DNA of 64,000 nt. It comes from Synanceia verrucosa. Taxonomy: Eukaryota > Chordata > Actinopteri > Perciformes > Synanceiidae. A program made the translations under genes and the position numbers. Positions 11,597-23,700 of the stretch are shown here, piece after piece. Under the pieces are notes generated by a model that saw nothing but the letters and a program-made list of their open reading frames with translations, made no database searches and had not been told where the DNA came from. Where the stretch lies: assembly GCA_029721515.1 (NCBI GenBank), contig CM056556.1, positions 14,466,098 to 14,530,097 of the forward strand, given 5' to 3'. The number at the start of each line of letters is the position of its first letter. Position 1 is the stretch's first letter.

Positions 11597-12744
11597 AAAA
11601 AAACTAAATACATGGCTCCCTGTGAATGTGGAGTAGTCATGTTGTGTGTCAGTGTCTGCTTCTGTGTACATCTGCTGGCTTGGATTAGGCCTGCTAACAA
11701 GACAGCAGTCAGGGTGGAGTTTCGAAGCTGTAGCCAATCCATTTCTTCAAGGACACAGCATTCAGTGCAACGTCTGATTTCTCTGTTGTTGTGTCCGCGC
11801 AGAATTTTCTACTTTTGTCACGTTTCGTGTCTGTGCAGAGCTGCATCACTGGTCTTTTGCAGTATCATGCGTCTGAAGACGAACAAAAGGTAGAACTGAT
11901 TAGGTAACTTTATATGGTGTTTATTAAGGCCCTTCTACTTCACATGACTGTAACTGCAGACAGGAGGTGGAATATTTGCGCCCCAAAATGTTTGTTTAGT
12001 CATCTACTGTTTGCTTTCTGGCAGCCTGGAGTTGATAATATTTGACAATCCACAGCACATGATGAGTATTTAGTGCTTATTGCCAGACAGCTCATTCGGT
12101 TAAAAAAAAAAAAGAACAGGCCTGAGAAAATTATGTTGTAATCAGAAAATGCGTCATTGTAAGGTAACACTTATGTTGCAGTAAATAGCTGCCTGCATGA
12201 TGACCTGTATCTTTTAGATATAAACTGACTCTTTTCATTCCACAAGTCTCCCTCCTTCCAATTTCCACCAAGGATGAATTTCTGAAGTCATCCCCTCACA
12301 TTTACATGAACTTTCTTGCTCTCTCTTGTCTCTCAAAGTATCTTGTTCTATCACTCTCATGGCTGACCCACTTCTGTTGGTCATCTTTTCTATAATGATT
12401 CAGTTGGAACGATGTCTGAGCGAGGCAGTGCTGCCCGTCTCTCTGCTCACGCCAGCAGCTATCTCTGCCTGGGGACTAGAGGAACTGGAGCTTAACAGAT
12501 ACTTTATTGCATTTCATTACACTGTCAGTTAAGGGCTGCCGTTCTTTCAATCTCTCTGTCGATCTGGAATTAAAGTCTTTTTCCTTCAGCTGCATTTGCG
12601 GTTGTGGCTTTTCCCCCAGTACGTCCATATCTTTGCCTGTTAAAGTTCTGGATGATAGACAGATCAATAAGGCCCATCACCAGGGGTGGTATTATTTGTT
12701 TGTGGCTGTGGTTGATGAAATTGGATTTTGCTCCTATATTGAGG

Positions 12745-12786
<42 letters not shown>

Positions 12787-13139
12787 CAAAGACACTTTCC
12801 ATGACATTATTGGTTTTATCAGAAGTAGGCCAAAGCAGGAGTCTGGCCCTCTGGCAGGCCTGCTGAGCATGCTCGGCACTGCTAAAGGCTAGGTAGTGGA
12901 TCAAAACTTGTTCTACCACCACCACCACTGATCTCTGTTTCTCTGGCTCTGTTACAGTACAAGCTCAATGAGCTGTACAAACAGGAAGAGCACACAGGAT
13001 GCTGTGTTTACTATTACTGTCATTGTCATTATCCATTCTCCTGAATTGTTTCGCAGTTTAATTGATCAGTTTTTGGTCTATAATTGCCCGTGACAATTCA
13101 TGCAGGACCTCACAAGGAACTTAAAAATACACATTACTG
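11597..13139. other. Noncoding DNA with (AC)n
   Basis: A microsatellite (AC)n lies at 12746-12785, and an A-run near 12102-12114. No exon recognised. Confidence 0.5.
12746..12785. repeat. (AC)n microsatellite
   Basis: About 20 uninterrupted units (also readable as CA). Confidence 0.97.
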
Positions 13140-13657
13140 CAGTGGTTCTCAACTGGTGGGTCCCGACCCAAAAGTGCTTCGGGGATACGTTCCGGATAGG
13201 TCGCGAACAGCTGATCAAAAAAAGTAAACATTTAATGTGCATTCGATGTTTAACATTTTTGAAAAATAGATCATTTTGTAAGGCACGCGTAAACTTGCTG
13301 CTGCCTGGGTTCGGTAGCCAAGGTACTTGACACTCAGTTTGTGTTGTGATGAGGAGGTAAAGTGGCAAAGCGGGCTATTTGAAATGTGGATTTTCATTCA
13401 TTGAGGATAATGACATTGATATTTTCTGTATATGCAACTTTAGTAGTTGTCATCCTTTGTTCATGTGCTCTGAAATGCACTTTACTCAATAAAACTGAGG
13501 TATTTATATTGAAGATTTGAGTCTTTAAAGTTTATTTTTTTTATAAAAAAATAAATTAGCTTGGTTTGAATTCTATAAAAGTGGGTCACAACTTAAGGAA
13601 CATGGGAAAATATGAGTGAGACCAGTGAGACCAGTGGTTCTCAGTTGAGAACCACTG
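13140..13657. mobile_element. hAT-type non-autonomous element with perfect 8-bp target duplication
   Basis: Left end CAGTGGTTCTCAACTGGTGG (13140), right end CAGTTGAGAACCACTG (13657). Both are flanked by CATTACTG (13132-13139 and 13658-13665), the 8-bp duplication expected of hAT elements. The interior has no transposase, so it is a short non-autonomous copy of about 518 bp. The CAGTGGTTCTCAAC end is shared by widespread vertebrate hAT families. Confidence 0.93.
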
Positions 13658-15094
13658 CATTACTGTAATTATCCAATGGTTTCAATCACAGCGAAGATGA
13701 GACTAACTTCATCAAGACAAAATTACAATTCAGCTGGCTGCCTTGTTGAGATGATAAGTAATATTTTTGCAGGGAAATCAAAGAAGAAAAGGGTGAGGAA
13801 AGAGGATCTGGAAATGCTTAGCCACCCCAGGTAGATAATGTAAGGTCAGAGGACCCCACAATATGAGCAAAAAAGCCAGTCAGCAGCAGGAGGAGGTCCG
13901 CCACAAGACAGTCTCTGTGTTCAAATTCCATTGAAAATACAAACCGCATACAGAGTAGGTCACATAATGCATGCACTATCAGACTGATTGCAGATTTAAA
14001 TTTTAAAATTCCACTTAAAATTAAACTTCAACTTCAAAAAAATGAAATCTCTAATGATTTACTGATGACTTTTGTCTTTTCTGTGGTATTACTTATCCCC
14101 ATTCCAAATGATTCGATTTTTTTAGTGGCTCCTCTATTTCTAAATCAAGCATGTAGTTAACACACTGCATAGTGTGCAAGGTACTGTATCGTGGAACTGG
14201 GACACAGTGATTATCTCTCTCACATTTGACATTTTTAAACAGCTTTATCAGTTTTAACAGCTTTATAACAAATATTAATTCGTTCCTGTTGTGCACACAA
14301 ATGTGTACTTAAAAGTGGATATTGAGAACCAACCATTACCTCTGCAGCAGCACATTGAGAGATATAGACATATCCCTCCTTCCAGGCTCTACAACAGCCA
14401 TTACTGCTGCCTTGCTATTTCCTCAGTCTATCTCTGACTCTCACTCTCTCAACAAATAATACTCTCATCTTGTCCCAATATGTAGTTGCCCCTGTTGAAG
14501 TAATTTTAGGGCTGTGACTAACTAATTCAAAAGAAATTCTTCACCATTTCAGCTCTTTGTCCCCTGACAAGATACAGTTATGGTTGTGTAGTTATGGTTG
14601 TTATGTTAAGTTATGGTTGACCGGACACATAACTAAACTTTTTTTTACATGCAGTCACACTGAGGTCCGGTATTGCAGAGTCAGTCACATTTGCAGCATG
14701 AAGTGTGTCTCAGCCTTGTTGCTGTAGTGTACATAGTTGACATTTGAGTGGTAGAAGTTGATTTTGCCTCTGAAGGCTGTTCTCCATAATCAATCTGTTG
14801 TCTCAGAAGGGGAATGAGCTGCTAGCGGGAGCCATGATACATGCTGCACTGTGCTTTCCACATTGCTGTATAATCATCAGTTTTGCAGTTGGTTATGGAG
14901 GCTCCCCTGTGCATGTGGATGAGGTTGCTACTGTATGTTATTGGCTCTATCAAATCAGCGCCATGGCCAACATTATCCACTCCCAACAGGCTCATTACAC
15001 CCAAATGCAAGAGTTGACACATTCATTAGGCCCACTAACAGTGTGTGTCTTTTTGTGTGTCTTCTGTGGAAGCTCAGAGTGAGGTCTGACTTAT

Positions 15095-15097
<3 letters not shown>

Positions 15098-15128
<31 letters not shown>
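15098..15128. repeat. (TG)n microsatellite
   Basis: About 15 units, ending in tatata. Confidence 0.95.
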
Positions 15129-15132
<4 letters not shown>

Positions 15133-18100
15133 AATATTTGCTGTATGAATATATCTTATCTTATGTATGTGTTGAATTTCCCCATCCTCTCAGACAGCTT
15201 GAGAATTCTGAATTACCCATTTCATATGAGAGACGTGTGTATATGTCTACTGAACTGGTCTAATGAATGTATTGTCAACCCACGTTTGACCCAGTTACTG
15301 TTTTTTTTTTTCATAGGTTAATCCCTCGTCATCACAATGTTCACAGTCTTTTGTAATTGCAGTTCTGCTTACATTACTGCCGTCCCACAGAATCACATGT
15401 TCACATAATGTCTCAGTTTCAGTTCTCTCTCACTTGCATACTTGTGCTCTCTTGCTCAGTGGTGATTCTTGGTTGAGTGTTGCTTAAATGTCAATAACAG
15501 ATCTCTGGTTGAAATAGCTGGTCTTTACCGAAGCTGCATGGGTATGTTAACCCATTCGTCTGAATGGCTGATTCAGATTTAACTGGTATTATGTGATATA
15601 TGCAAGAAAACTGGTGGACACAGTGTCTATGTGCCAGTTTAGGGGCAATAGTTGGAAGTACAGACTTAGTTTCCAGTGTAATTGTAAAGCTAGTGCTGTA
15701 ATCATGTATGTGCAATAACACCTCTTGTATTCATATGCAGTGCAATTTTTTTTCTTATCTTTCTCTGCTGGCCCCCGAGCTTACCATTTACATGACTTGA
15801 TCAGATTCCAGCAACCTTTATGAGTTTTTCACAGAACCCAGTATACTTATCTCACCACCCTGCAAAACTGAAGCCCCACAGATTGATACTGTGCGTATTC
15901 ATAACCAAATAATTACCTGTATTTGGTTGCCTCAGTATCGTAAACACAATGTTGACATGCCTGTGCCGTCACTTTTATTATCCGAGATGTAAAGCATCTA
16001 TAAATATGTCTTGGACAAATGGAGATGGGAGCTGCACTGTGCTCTTTGCTGTGCTCTTTGCTGATACTGAATGTAATGAGAAAAAGTAAGTCAAGCCTCT
16101 CAGGAAACAGTTAGGCATGAGTTTGCTTAGTTGTTGTGAAGGGGGCTGGGCTGGTCTGGGTTGAGTGAGGGCTCATGCCAGAGCACATTGCTGTTGGTGT
16201 TTTGACTTGCAAACTATGGAATTTGTGACTGTTGATGCTGCCAAGTCTCACAAAGCAGCCTGAGCAGTGAAGCGAGTCTGTCCGACCCCCCTGTTCTCTG
16301 CTGACCCTCCGTGGTGTCACCCAGTGGGGTCATTGTGCTTGAAAGACAAAGTGGGTTCACTGATCTGCAGGCGTGAGTTTCCTCCCACTCTCTTTGCTCC
16401 ATTGCTGATTTTGGTAACCCCAGGGCTGCTCGTTGCCTGCGCCTCCAGATAGCATATCAGCTCTTGTGCTTGCGTGAGACGGACCCTAAAAACAGCCTAT
16501 TGATTTTCAATGTGTCATTAGCACAGCGTTTTTTGGCCCGCTCATATAATTATGGGCAGTGGGGTGTTGTAATTCATGAGAGGATTCAGCTCTCCTAAAC
16601 TTCCTGGCAGCCTCAGGGGCTTTGAGTTTGACTTCCTCATTGATTGGTCCGTTTTGTTAGTCTCTGCAAAATCATCCACACTCCTTTTGATCTTTTTCTA
16701 ATTAGTCTTTTCTTCAGTGCTGTAGCAAACACCTTTTCCTTTCATTAAAATCGCTCCAAAATGGCATTTGGAAAACAAAAATGGATGAAACAATACACTG
16801 GTTTATGTGTCTAAAGTATTTTTGCACTGTTAAGGACAATTAAAAAATAAACGAAAGGTCCAGGCTGACATTTTCATTCGATGTAGTGCTACAGAGTGGT
16901 CACAGCCATTTTAGGTGCTTTGAGAGAAATAATTGCAGCTTAATATCAGATGCAAATGCTTTCATCTCAATGCAGACAATACAACCTGCCCTGTGCTGAG
17001 ATTTCCCTATTCCCAACAACCTTGTCTCCATCGCAGAGATGGAAATGGCTCTGGAGGTTTCTCTCTGCTGCTTTGTTCTTCGGGAATCATGTTAGAGAAC
17101 ATCAATCATGGTGTGCTGCTGTTTTCCTTGGAGAATGCCTTACCTCATCACAAATTAGCTAGAAGTCCTTTGAATGTATTTGAAGTTATCCATTTCTAAA
17201 TTTGCTTTACAAATAAAAAATACTGTATTTCTGTACAGATGGTAATTGTATTTGACCACTACAAGATCTTCTGTTCTGTTTGGGGGATAAAAATTTCTAA
17301 TTTCTATTTCTAATTCAGTGATGTCACTGGAGTCACAAGGTCTTTTGTCTGTGGATAATGACCGCTCAGGCACCCAGGAGTCTGTTGTTGTTTTTCAGCT
17401 CCATTTGACACACACAGCTAATTACTGGAGCAGAAGACACCCTCTTTCCCTACACAACAGTGCAACAAGAGGTTGGCCATTCCTGCCCAGCTTCTCACTG
17501 GCTCCCTGAGGACAACCTGCTAACTCAAGTGTTTATACATGCTGTATTCTCTCAGTTGGAACAGAAGCTCCTGCAGAGCGCTGGCAAACACTCTTCTCCT
17601 TCACCATCAACCTCAAGCTATACTGTTGCTCACAGCCACTGTATAGTACCTGCATCTGTTTAGAGCAGCAACCTGCACCTCGGTGACAAAGGAGAGAGCA
17701 TGGGAGTGTAGGAGGAAGAGTGAGCAGGTAGGAGAGGATCCTCTGAGAGTGGATAAACATGTGAACACTTAGTGAATCCCTCTCCCTTCTCGTCCCTCTG
17801 TGACTCTGTGTGGGCAGTTAATGAGACTGAAAGCTTCTCCTCGGCATCTGTCAGCTGAGAACCGGATGGAGCCTGTAGTGCAAACTGAAGCTGGGAAGAG
17901 ATGCTCTATTGCTCATTGATAATTGGGACAATGTACAGTATAGGAGAAGGCAGCTTTAGTTCTCTGCTTTAAGAACGACCCTATGGGTTTTTAAACTCAA
18001 GGATATTATGCAATTCAAGGTATCAATGTTTTTAGAAACAACACCACAATAGTGCATTGGTTAATGTAGCATGTTGTACACATCAGCTATTCACACTTCA

Positions 18101-18856
18101 AATTTATAAAATTTTGTGCTTGAAATTTGTTTTGCCTTATTTTTATATAGAAGGGTTAGGAAACAAAATGACAAAGTGTGGCCTGAGGAAAAAACAGTGC
18201 AGAGATGACTCATCGTCTGTCTCAAGGATTGAACATGATAAGGTAGCACTGTATATTCAGAGCTATTGTACTGGGTCACATTATGTTGTACATTTTTTTG
18301 TATTGTCCGTAGTTGATGCGCACACAGTACATTGTTACTTAACAAGGCCTTGACCTTTGACGTCCAGACAGGAGTGGTGGAGCCAACCACTCTTCTGTGA
18401 TAACATCAACACATCTGAGCCTTACTCTGTCATAAAGCCTAATGGGGTGTAGCCATAAAATGGAGTGTAGGCAAGTTTTGAGTTGAGATCAAACAGAGTT
18501 TGTATGACCTTGGGATGGTCAGCCACCCCCTTTAAAGAGATTCTTGGAACAGTAGTTAGGTTCTCCCACTCCCACTGAATGCCTGATGAGCTGCTTGAAG
18601 GATTCTTTTTCCACTAGCCTGAGCTTGACATGCTTCCTCATTTATAAAATTACGACAGATAGCCTACAGTTGTAATCAGAACAAATGCTCAGCTGCTGGG
18701 TTGATAGTGGCTGATTTTACAAGTGCTTTTGGTCTCCCCACAAAACATTTTAGCCATGAGGCACCAACATCATGTAAAACACCCTGAGCAGCTTAAGTTA
18801 TGTCATCTGTGTTTTTGAACATGAAGATGTATGCTAATTCAGAGAGGGTTGTGGGC

Positions 18857-18990
18857 TGAGGGTGACATTTTTAAAAAAAAATATGTTTATTCAGATTTTC
18901 ACATTGATGTTAAACATAGACAATTTAACACATTATCCCCCAATCTGGCAAAAACATAAAAGCAAACAAACAGATGTGAGGGTGACATTT
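18857..18990. repeat. 106-bp insertion bracketed by 14-bp direct repeats
   Basis: TGAGGGTGACATTT occurs at 18857-18870 and 18977-18990. The 106 bases between start with an A-rich run and, on the minus strand, contain ctgAATAAAcat. This suggests a retroposed fragment or unknown short element, family not recognised. Confidence 0.6.
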
Positions 18991-20389
18991 ACTTTTTAAT
19001 CATCTAGCAAATCCTGGCTTTCAATGAACTAGCAGTGAGGAATAGTATCCAGAACACCTTGATTAAACTCACAGAGTTGTGAGGATTAAACTGTTGAAAC
19101 CGAGACTCTTTTGTCTCTAACCATCCTGCCCTTTTTATAACAGTATGAAAGGCTCGACAAAGGAAATCATGTTTGATTTGGACTCTGACAGCAAACATAG
19201 ATTCAGTTATCCTGCAATAAAAAAGCATAGTCTCCTGTGGCAACGCAGGGCACATACACAGATGGCTAAACAGCTTGCTTTCACTTGCCCCTCTGACACC
19301 TTTTTTGTGGGTGTTGGCGCACAAGCTTCTTATTCACCACAGATTCATCTTTTTACGGACTGGGACCGGGTCACTAAATCTCACATCACATATCCTCCAT
19401 ATACTCATGCCCTCTCTTGGGGTATGTTGTCTATTCTGTAGCCCAAGTGGTGTCCATATCCCTTGGCTCCAAGCTCCAGTGGGAGGCCCTCCCTGGAGGA
19501 CCAAGGATAGCTGAAGGACTGAATGTTTTCGTGGACCCCCCTCCCCCGACTTTGTAATGGAAACATGATGCATTATTTATGTACTACAGCTGGTCAGTGT
19601 AATTTCTGTGATGCCTCGTTACAGTTTTCAACCATTAAAAACACATTTAGTGTTTGAGTTTAGTCAAAACTCTGATGCATTGCACTCTTAAGAAATGTTG
19701 AAATATCACTGAAGGGAGGGAGGAGGCAGAGAAAAGCAGGGTGTCATCCTGCACCATTGACTACCCAGCAGGTTGATGAGTGGAGGAGCTGTTTGCCTTC
19801 TAGTTTGGGGCTGAGGTCATTGTCCGGGCTTTCATGTCTTCAATAGCTGCAGGCTCCCTGCTGAACTTACTTGATATGCAGTCCTTTCTCCCACTTCACC
19901 CCATTGAAACTAACAAGCTTCAACCATGATTGCAGAGCTCCGGCAACTTGAACGGGCATGAATGGAAACCGCCAGGCTTACAATGTTACAATCCCCTTGA
20001 TCTGTGGCCCACTATATTTTGCAACAAATTCATCACAACTTCATCGGGATGATTGAAAATACTTTCATGATGAGCCCCAACGCAGCAGCCGTAATTCATT
20101 TTTCAACATGCCCCTTTGTCAGGACTTGTTAAAAGAATGAGACAAGGGAGGTGCAGCAACCCACAGTTCACCCACGAGCCAGGAATAATATAACTCATAA
20201 GCTCAAATTCATGTATGTGTTCATGTATTAGTGACCTGCCTGGACACAGTCCCACACAAACAATCTTCTTCTTAAATCTTCTTTGCGGTTTCGTAATAGT
20301 GCCTTTAGCTGGGGCGTCCTATATTTTCCATAAGTTTGGAAATTACATGTATAGAATAAATCCTGTGCTGAAGTTTGCTGCATTCATAT

Positions 20390-20640
20390 CACGGCGGTGC
20401 CTCTGTTGGGTCGGCCTGTGATTGTACGGAGAGACGATGGCTGAAGTGCTATCGGCCACCTTGCCTTCTTTACATCCGGACTGTGACGTCATCGCCTCTC
20501 GGGTTTCACTGTGTCTGTGCTAGGAGGAGCGCACGCGGCACAGCAGTAAGCGCCAGGGCTCATGCAGAGTAGAGCAGCAGCTGCAGCTTACCGCGCGCTC
20601 CTCACAACACACGCTTCTCCTTCAAAGTAACTAGTAACTC
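20390..20640 (+). promoter_or_regulatory. CpG-rich internal promoter candidate
   Basis: About 250 bases with many CpG dinucleotides inside otherwise CpG-poor, AT-rich DNA (cacggcggtg, gcgcacgcgg, accgcgcgctc). It contains a perfect palindromic CRE, TGACGTCA, at 20484-20491. A translated first-exon candidate with a consensus donor follows immediately. The absence of a TATA box and the CpG density fit a vertebrate CpG-island type promoter. It most likely drives a shorter plekha5 transcript, though a separate small gene is possible. Confidence 0.55.
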
Positions 20641-20694
20641 ATTTTATTTTGGATACAGCGGTTCTCTGCTGGCCGGACAATCATGGAAGCTTTT
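20641..20694 (+). CDS. Candidate alternative first exon, MEAF start
   Basis: ATG at 20683 has A at -3 and G at +4 (caatcATGG), encodes Met-Glu-Ala-Phe and meets a perfect gtaagt donor at 20695. The coding part is 20683-20694; the rest is 5' UTR. An upstream ATG at 20560 opens a 22-codon uORF ending before this start. Phase 0 does not fit the next two plekha5 exons: joining to 29061 gives an immediate stop, and joining to 36245 gives a stop after eight more codons. It does fit 36513 and the open segment at 28009. Confidence 0.45.
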
Positions 20695-20700
20695 GTAAGT

Positions 20701-23700
20701 AAAAAACTGTGCGACACGCGTCACACTATTCATGAATTGAGCGGGATTTGCTCTTAACGCGATAATGACTGAGGTGTTTGGGCTTGATGGTTGATGCTAT
20801 CAAGAAGCTGTTTAGATGGATTCAGCTCCTGTGGTTGCCTTCTGTGGTGCACTTTTATAACCAGCTCCTGTCGGGCTCCCAGTCAGCGTTTTGTTCTTCA
20901 TATGGCTTTATGTGCAAACACCGTCTTTTGTACCGTGTGTGGCACACACAGATACCGTATGTTGTCTGCTTTTTGTCAAAGCACCTCTATGTTATCAAGT
21001 ACTTGGAGGAGTTCACCCAGGTGCATATAAATGCTGTATTACTTATGTGGACCTTTTTAGTTTATATCTTCTGTGAGTGGATATTTGTTTGATAATAATA
21101 GTTGTTTTCCACTCATAACAGATGCATTGTGCGTGTTTTGTCTGTTCTACCTTGGTTCTGCAATGCCAAAAGGAAATTAAATATAACATTTTTGTTTTAT
21201 CTTTCATCGATTTAAAAACTCATATTCTGTTAAAGCTGGCCCCCAGGACACAGCAGTGACAGCAACCCCCTGGAGAGAAAATGCTTTTTTTTGACATACT
21301 TTCTCACTTTTGATTTAGTCTGTATGTTTTTTTTCTTCCTGAATTTCAGTACGGTCTGCTTTTGATGTGAATCTATTCTTCAATCATAAAAGAGAGCCTA
21401 TTCTGCCAATTTCAGTTCACTGTGTGCAGTTATTGGAAACATAATTTCCATTTTTCCTCAAGTGTTGGCCATCAATTTACTGCAAGCGGTCCTGAAGAGC
21501 CACGGTTTTTCCCTCCCTGACTGTATTCCATTACTTTGCCTCAGATGTGTGGTTCTGGATGAACTTTAAAAGCTCTTTACATGTTAATCACAGTCACTTA
21601 AGCTGTAATTACAGCATTGCCCATTGCCTCTCCGGTGGCGACCTAGACGTGGCCTCTCTTTAATAACCAATGTAGACAAGATCACATCCACTAGATCTGC
21701 TAAGCAGTGTGCATTTTATTCTATATTGTGTTGTATGACAGAATTCCCGAAAACACAGCTGGGCCTGTTACTTTTGATGTTTTAGGAAGTGATGTTAGCT
21801 AGTCGTCTTATTTTGTTGAATCTGTGGCCAAACATCATCTATAAAGAAAGCTCCTTTTTTGTTTCTGCATGTAAAAAATGGTGAATCTGAAAACCATGAT
21901 TGATCTAAAATCCATCATGCTCTGTTTATTTGATCCTTCCATGTTTTTGACCAAAGTATTTGGACTTTTGGTCATTATCTACTAAGTAGATATTTGCACA
22001 CAGCACAGTTGTTTTTAATGTCTAACTAAACCCTTTATATTTATTAAACACCATACACTCTGTATGGTGTGGTTTGGCATATGTGTAGTAGTGCTGCTAT
22101 CCCTGGACAAAGCCAAAAGATCAGGATGCCACTTGTCAAACCCACAGGGAGAGAAAGAACAGCAATCATTCACTTTCCTCTTGAGCTCATTCAGTGACCA
22201 TTGTTCTGTGTTCAGTTTTTCTTACAGACTTGTAGTGAGTGATGTTTCAGCAATGTTTCCTACAGGCGGAATTTATTTGTGGTGTTCAGCCTGGGGGTGT
22301 GGCGCTCCTTCATCAAACACTTCAGTTGGTTCACAAAACAAAATGTAATTTTATGAGCAAACATCTTTTTAAGGACATCATTTTTTCTGTATGAGTCTGT
22401 CAAGTGTAAGAAATAGTTTGAGTAGTTAAAATGTCTTTAGATGGCTCATCCAAATAAATAATATAGGCCTATTTAGGAGACACTGATCTCATTAAAGAGC
22501 AGGTCAGCAGTAATGGAGATGTACAGACGCCCTGTTATTGGTATTCACTGAGCAGAAGACATCAAGGGGAGATGAGGGTGGAGCTGCATTTGGTTTCAGG
22601 CTTTCAGTCATGAGAGATAAATCATCCAAAAGGTAAAAACTGCAACTCCCATATTCAGCTAATGTACGTATGGCTATATACAGATCATCCATCAATGAGA
22701 GATGTCTTTTCACTGAGTTTTTTGAGAAATGTGTTCTTAGTTTCTCAGTTTAATACTAGATGCCTAATTTGCATGATGGCTACAGCTATGCGAGTTCTTA
22801 CAATTTCAGTTGGGGCATATGTTAATGTTTTTTTTTACATAAGCAGTTAAGAGTTTTGCATGAATTCAAATGCCTCTGATTTGTTCTTCAGTTCACTGTA
22901 AATGAGTATTTTTACTTCTTGCTAGTTAAGTCTTTAATAGTATCAAACAAAGCTGAATGTTTTAAACCTTCTGACACATTTGAAAAATGCTATTCAATAG
23001 TCCATTGGCCTGCAGCTTCCCAGCCTTTCATCCATTTATTTCTTTAAGGAGATGACCTTGATAAAAAGAGTCTGCATACTATTTTGGGTGTTTCTGCTCT
23101 TTGTCCTGCAGTGAACCTACATAGTTAAACAGTGTGGATCTGTTGTTTGTCTCACTGTCAGGATATTAATACACACATCTCCATCATGTTTTTGATACAG
23201 TACTTTTAACAGACTGCCTTTGGGTTTCTTTCATGTACTTTATCTGCCATGGAAATTATAATGAATGCTAGCTTGCTGTTGTCTTCAGTGAAGCCCATAA
23301 TTGAACAGTGATTGGTTAACAATGGGAGTTTTACAGACACTGAAAGTGACGATAAAAAGTCCAGATGCATGTTTCATGTAATGTTTGGAATTTATGTTTC
23401 ATAAATAGTCCTTTAAGGAACCAGTCCTTGTGTCTAATGAGGAACAGTTGTATCATGTCAGCCTTTGGTGAGTTTAACTTCCTGAAATCTTCATAAATAA
23501 AGATTTTCACTTCTTTCAATCAGTGTTTTATTTTTTTTTTTCTTCTTGAGAAGGCAGCTTGTTTCCATGGCTCTGAAATATTCTTCGGCTGTGTCACCTT
23601 GACACACTTCACACACAGTCACAGCTGCTTTGAGGGGGCTGCTAATTGAATTGTTTGTGAAAAAGAAATCTGATTTGTAGCCCGAATGAGCAGCTGGTAA

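Larger units (their letters stand above)
13658..20389. other. Noncoding DNA, probably plekha5 intron
   Basis: Contains a (TG)n at 15098-15128 and a 106-bp insertion with direct repeats at 18857-18990. The open frames are short and show no domains. No RNA genes recognised. Confidence 0.5.

Noticed and set aside
20300..20345. GASYIFHK-like peptide resembling the WW2 first half (EGARYYIN)
   Set aside because: Only a few residues match, the surrounding frame lacks the WW tryptophan and GWEE motif, and no donor of the right phase follows.
20778..21092. 104-codon hydrophobic plus-strand frame after the MEAF exon
   Set aside because: No domain, no conserved splice sites, and it lies in the intron after the strong donor at 20695; three frames are open by low stop density.
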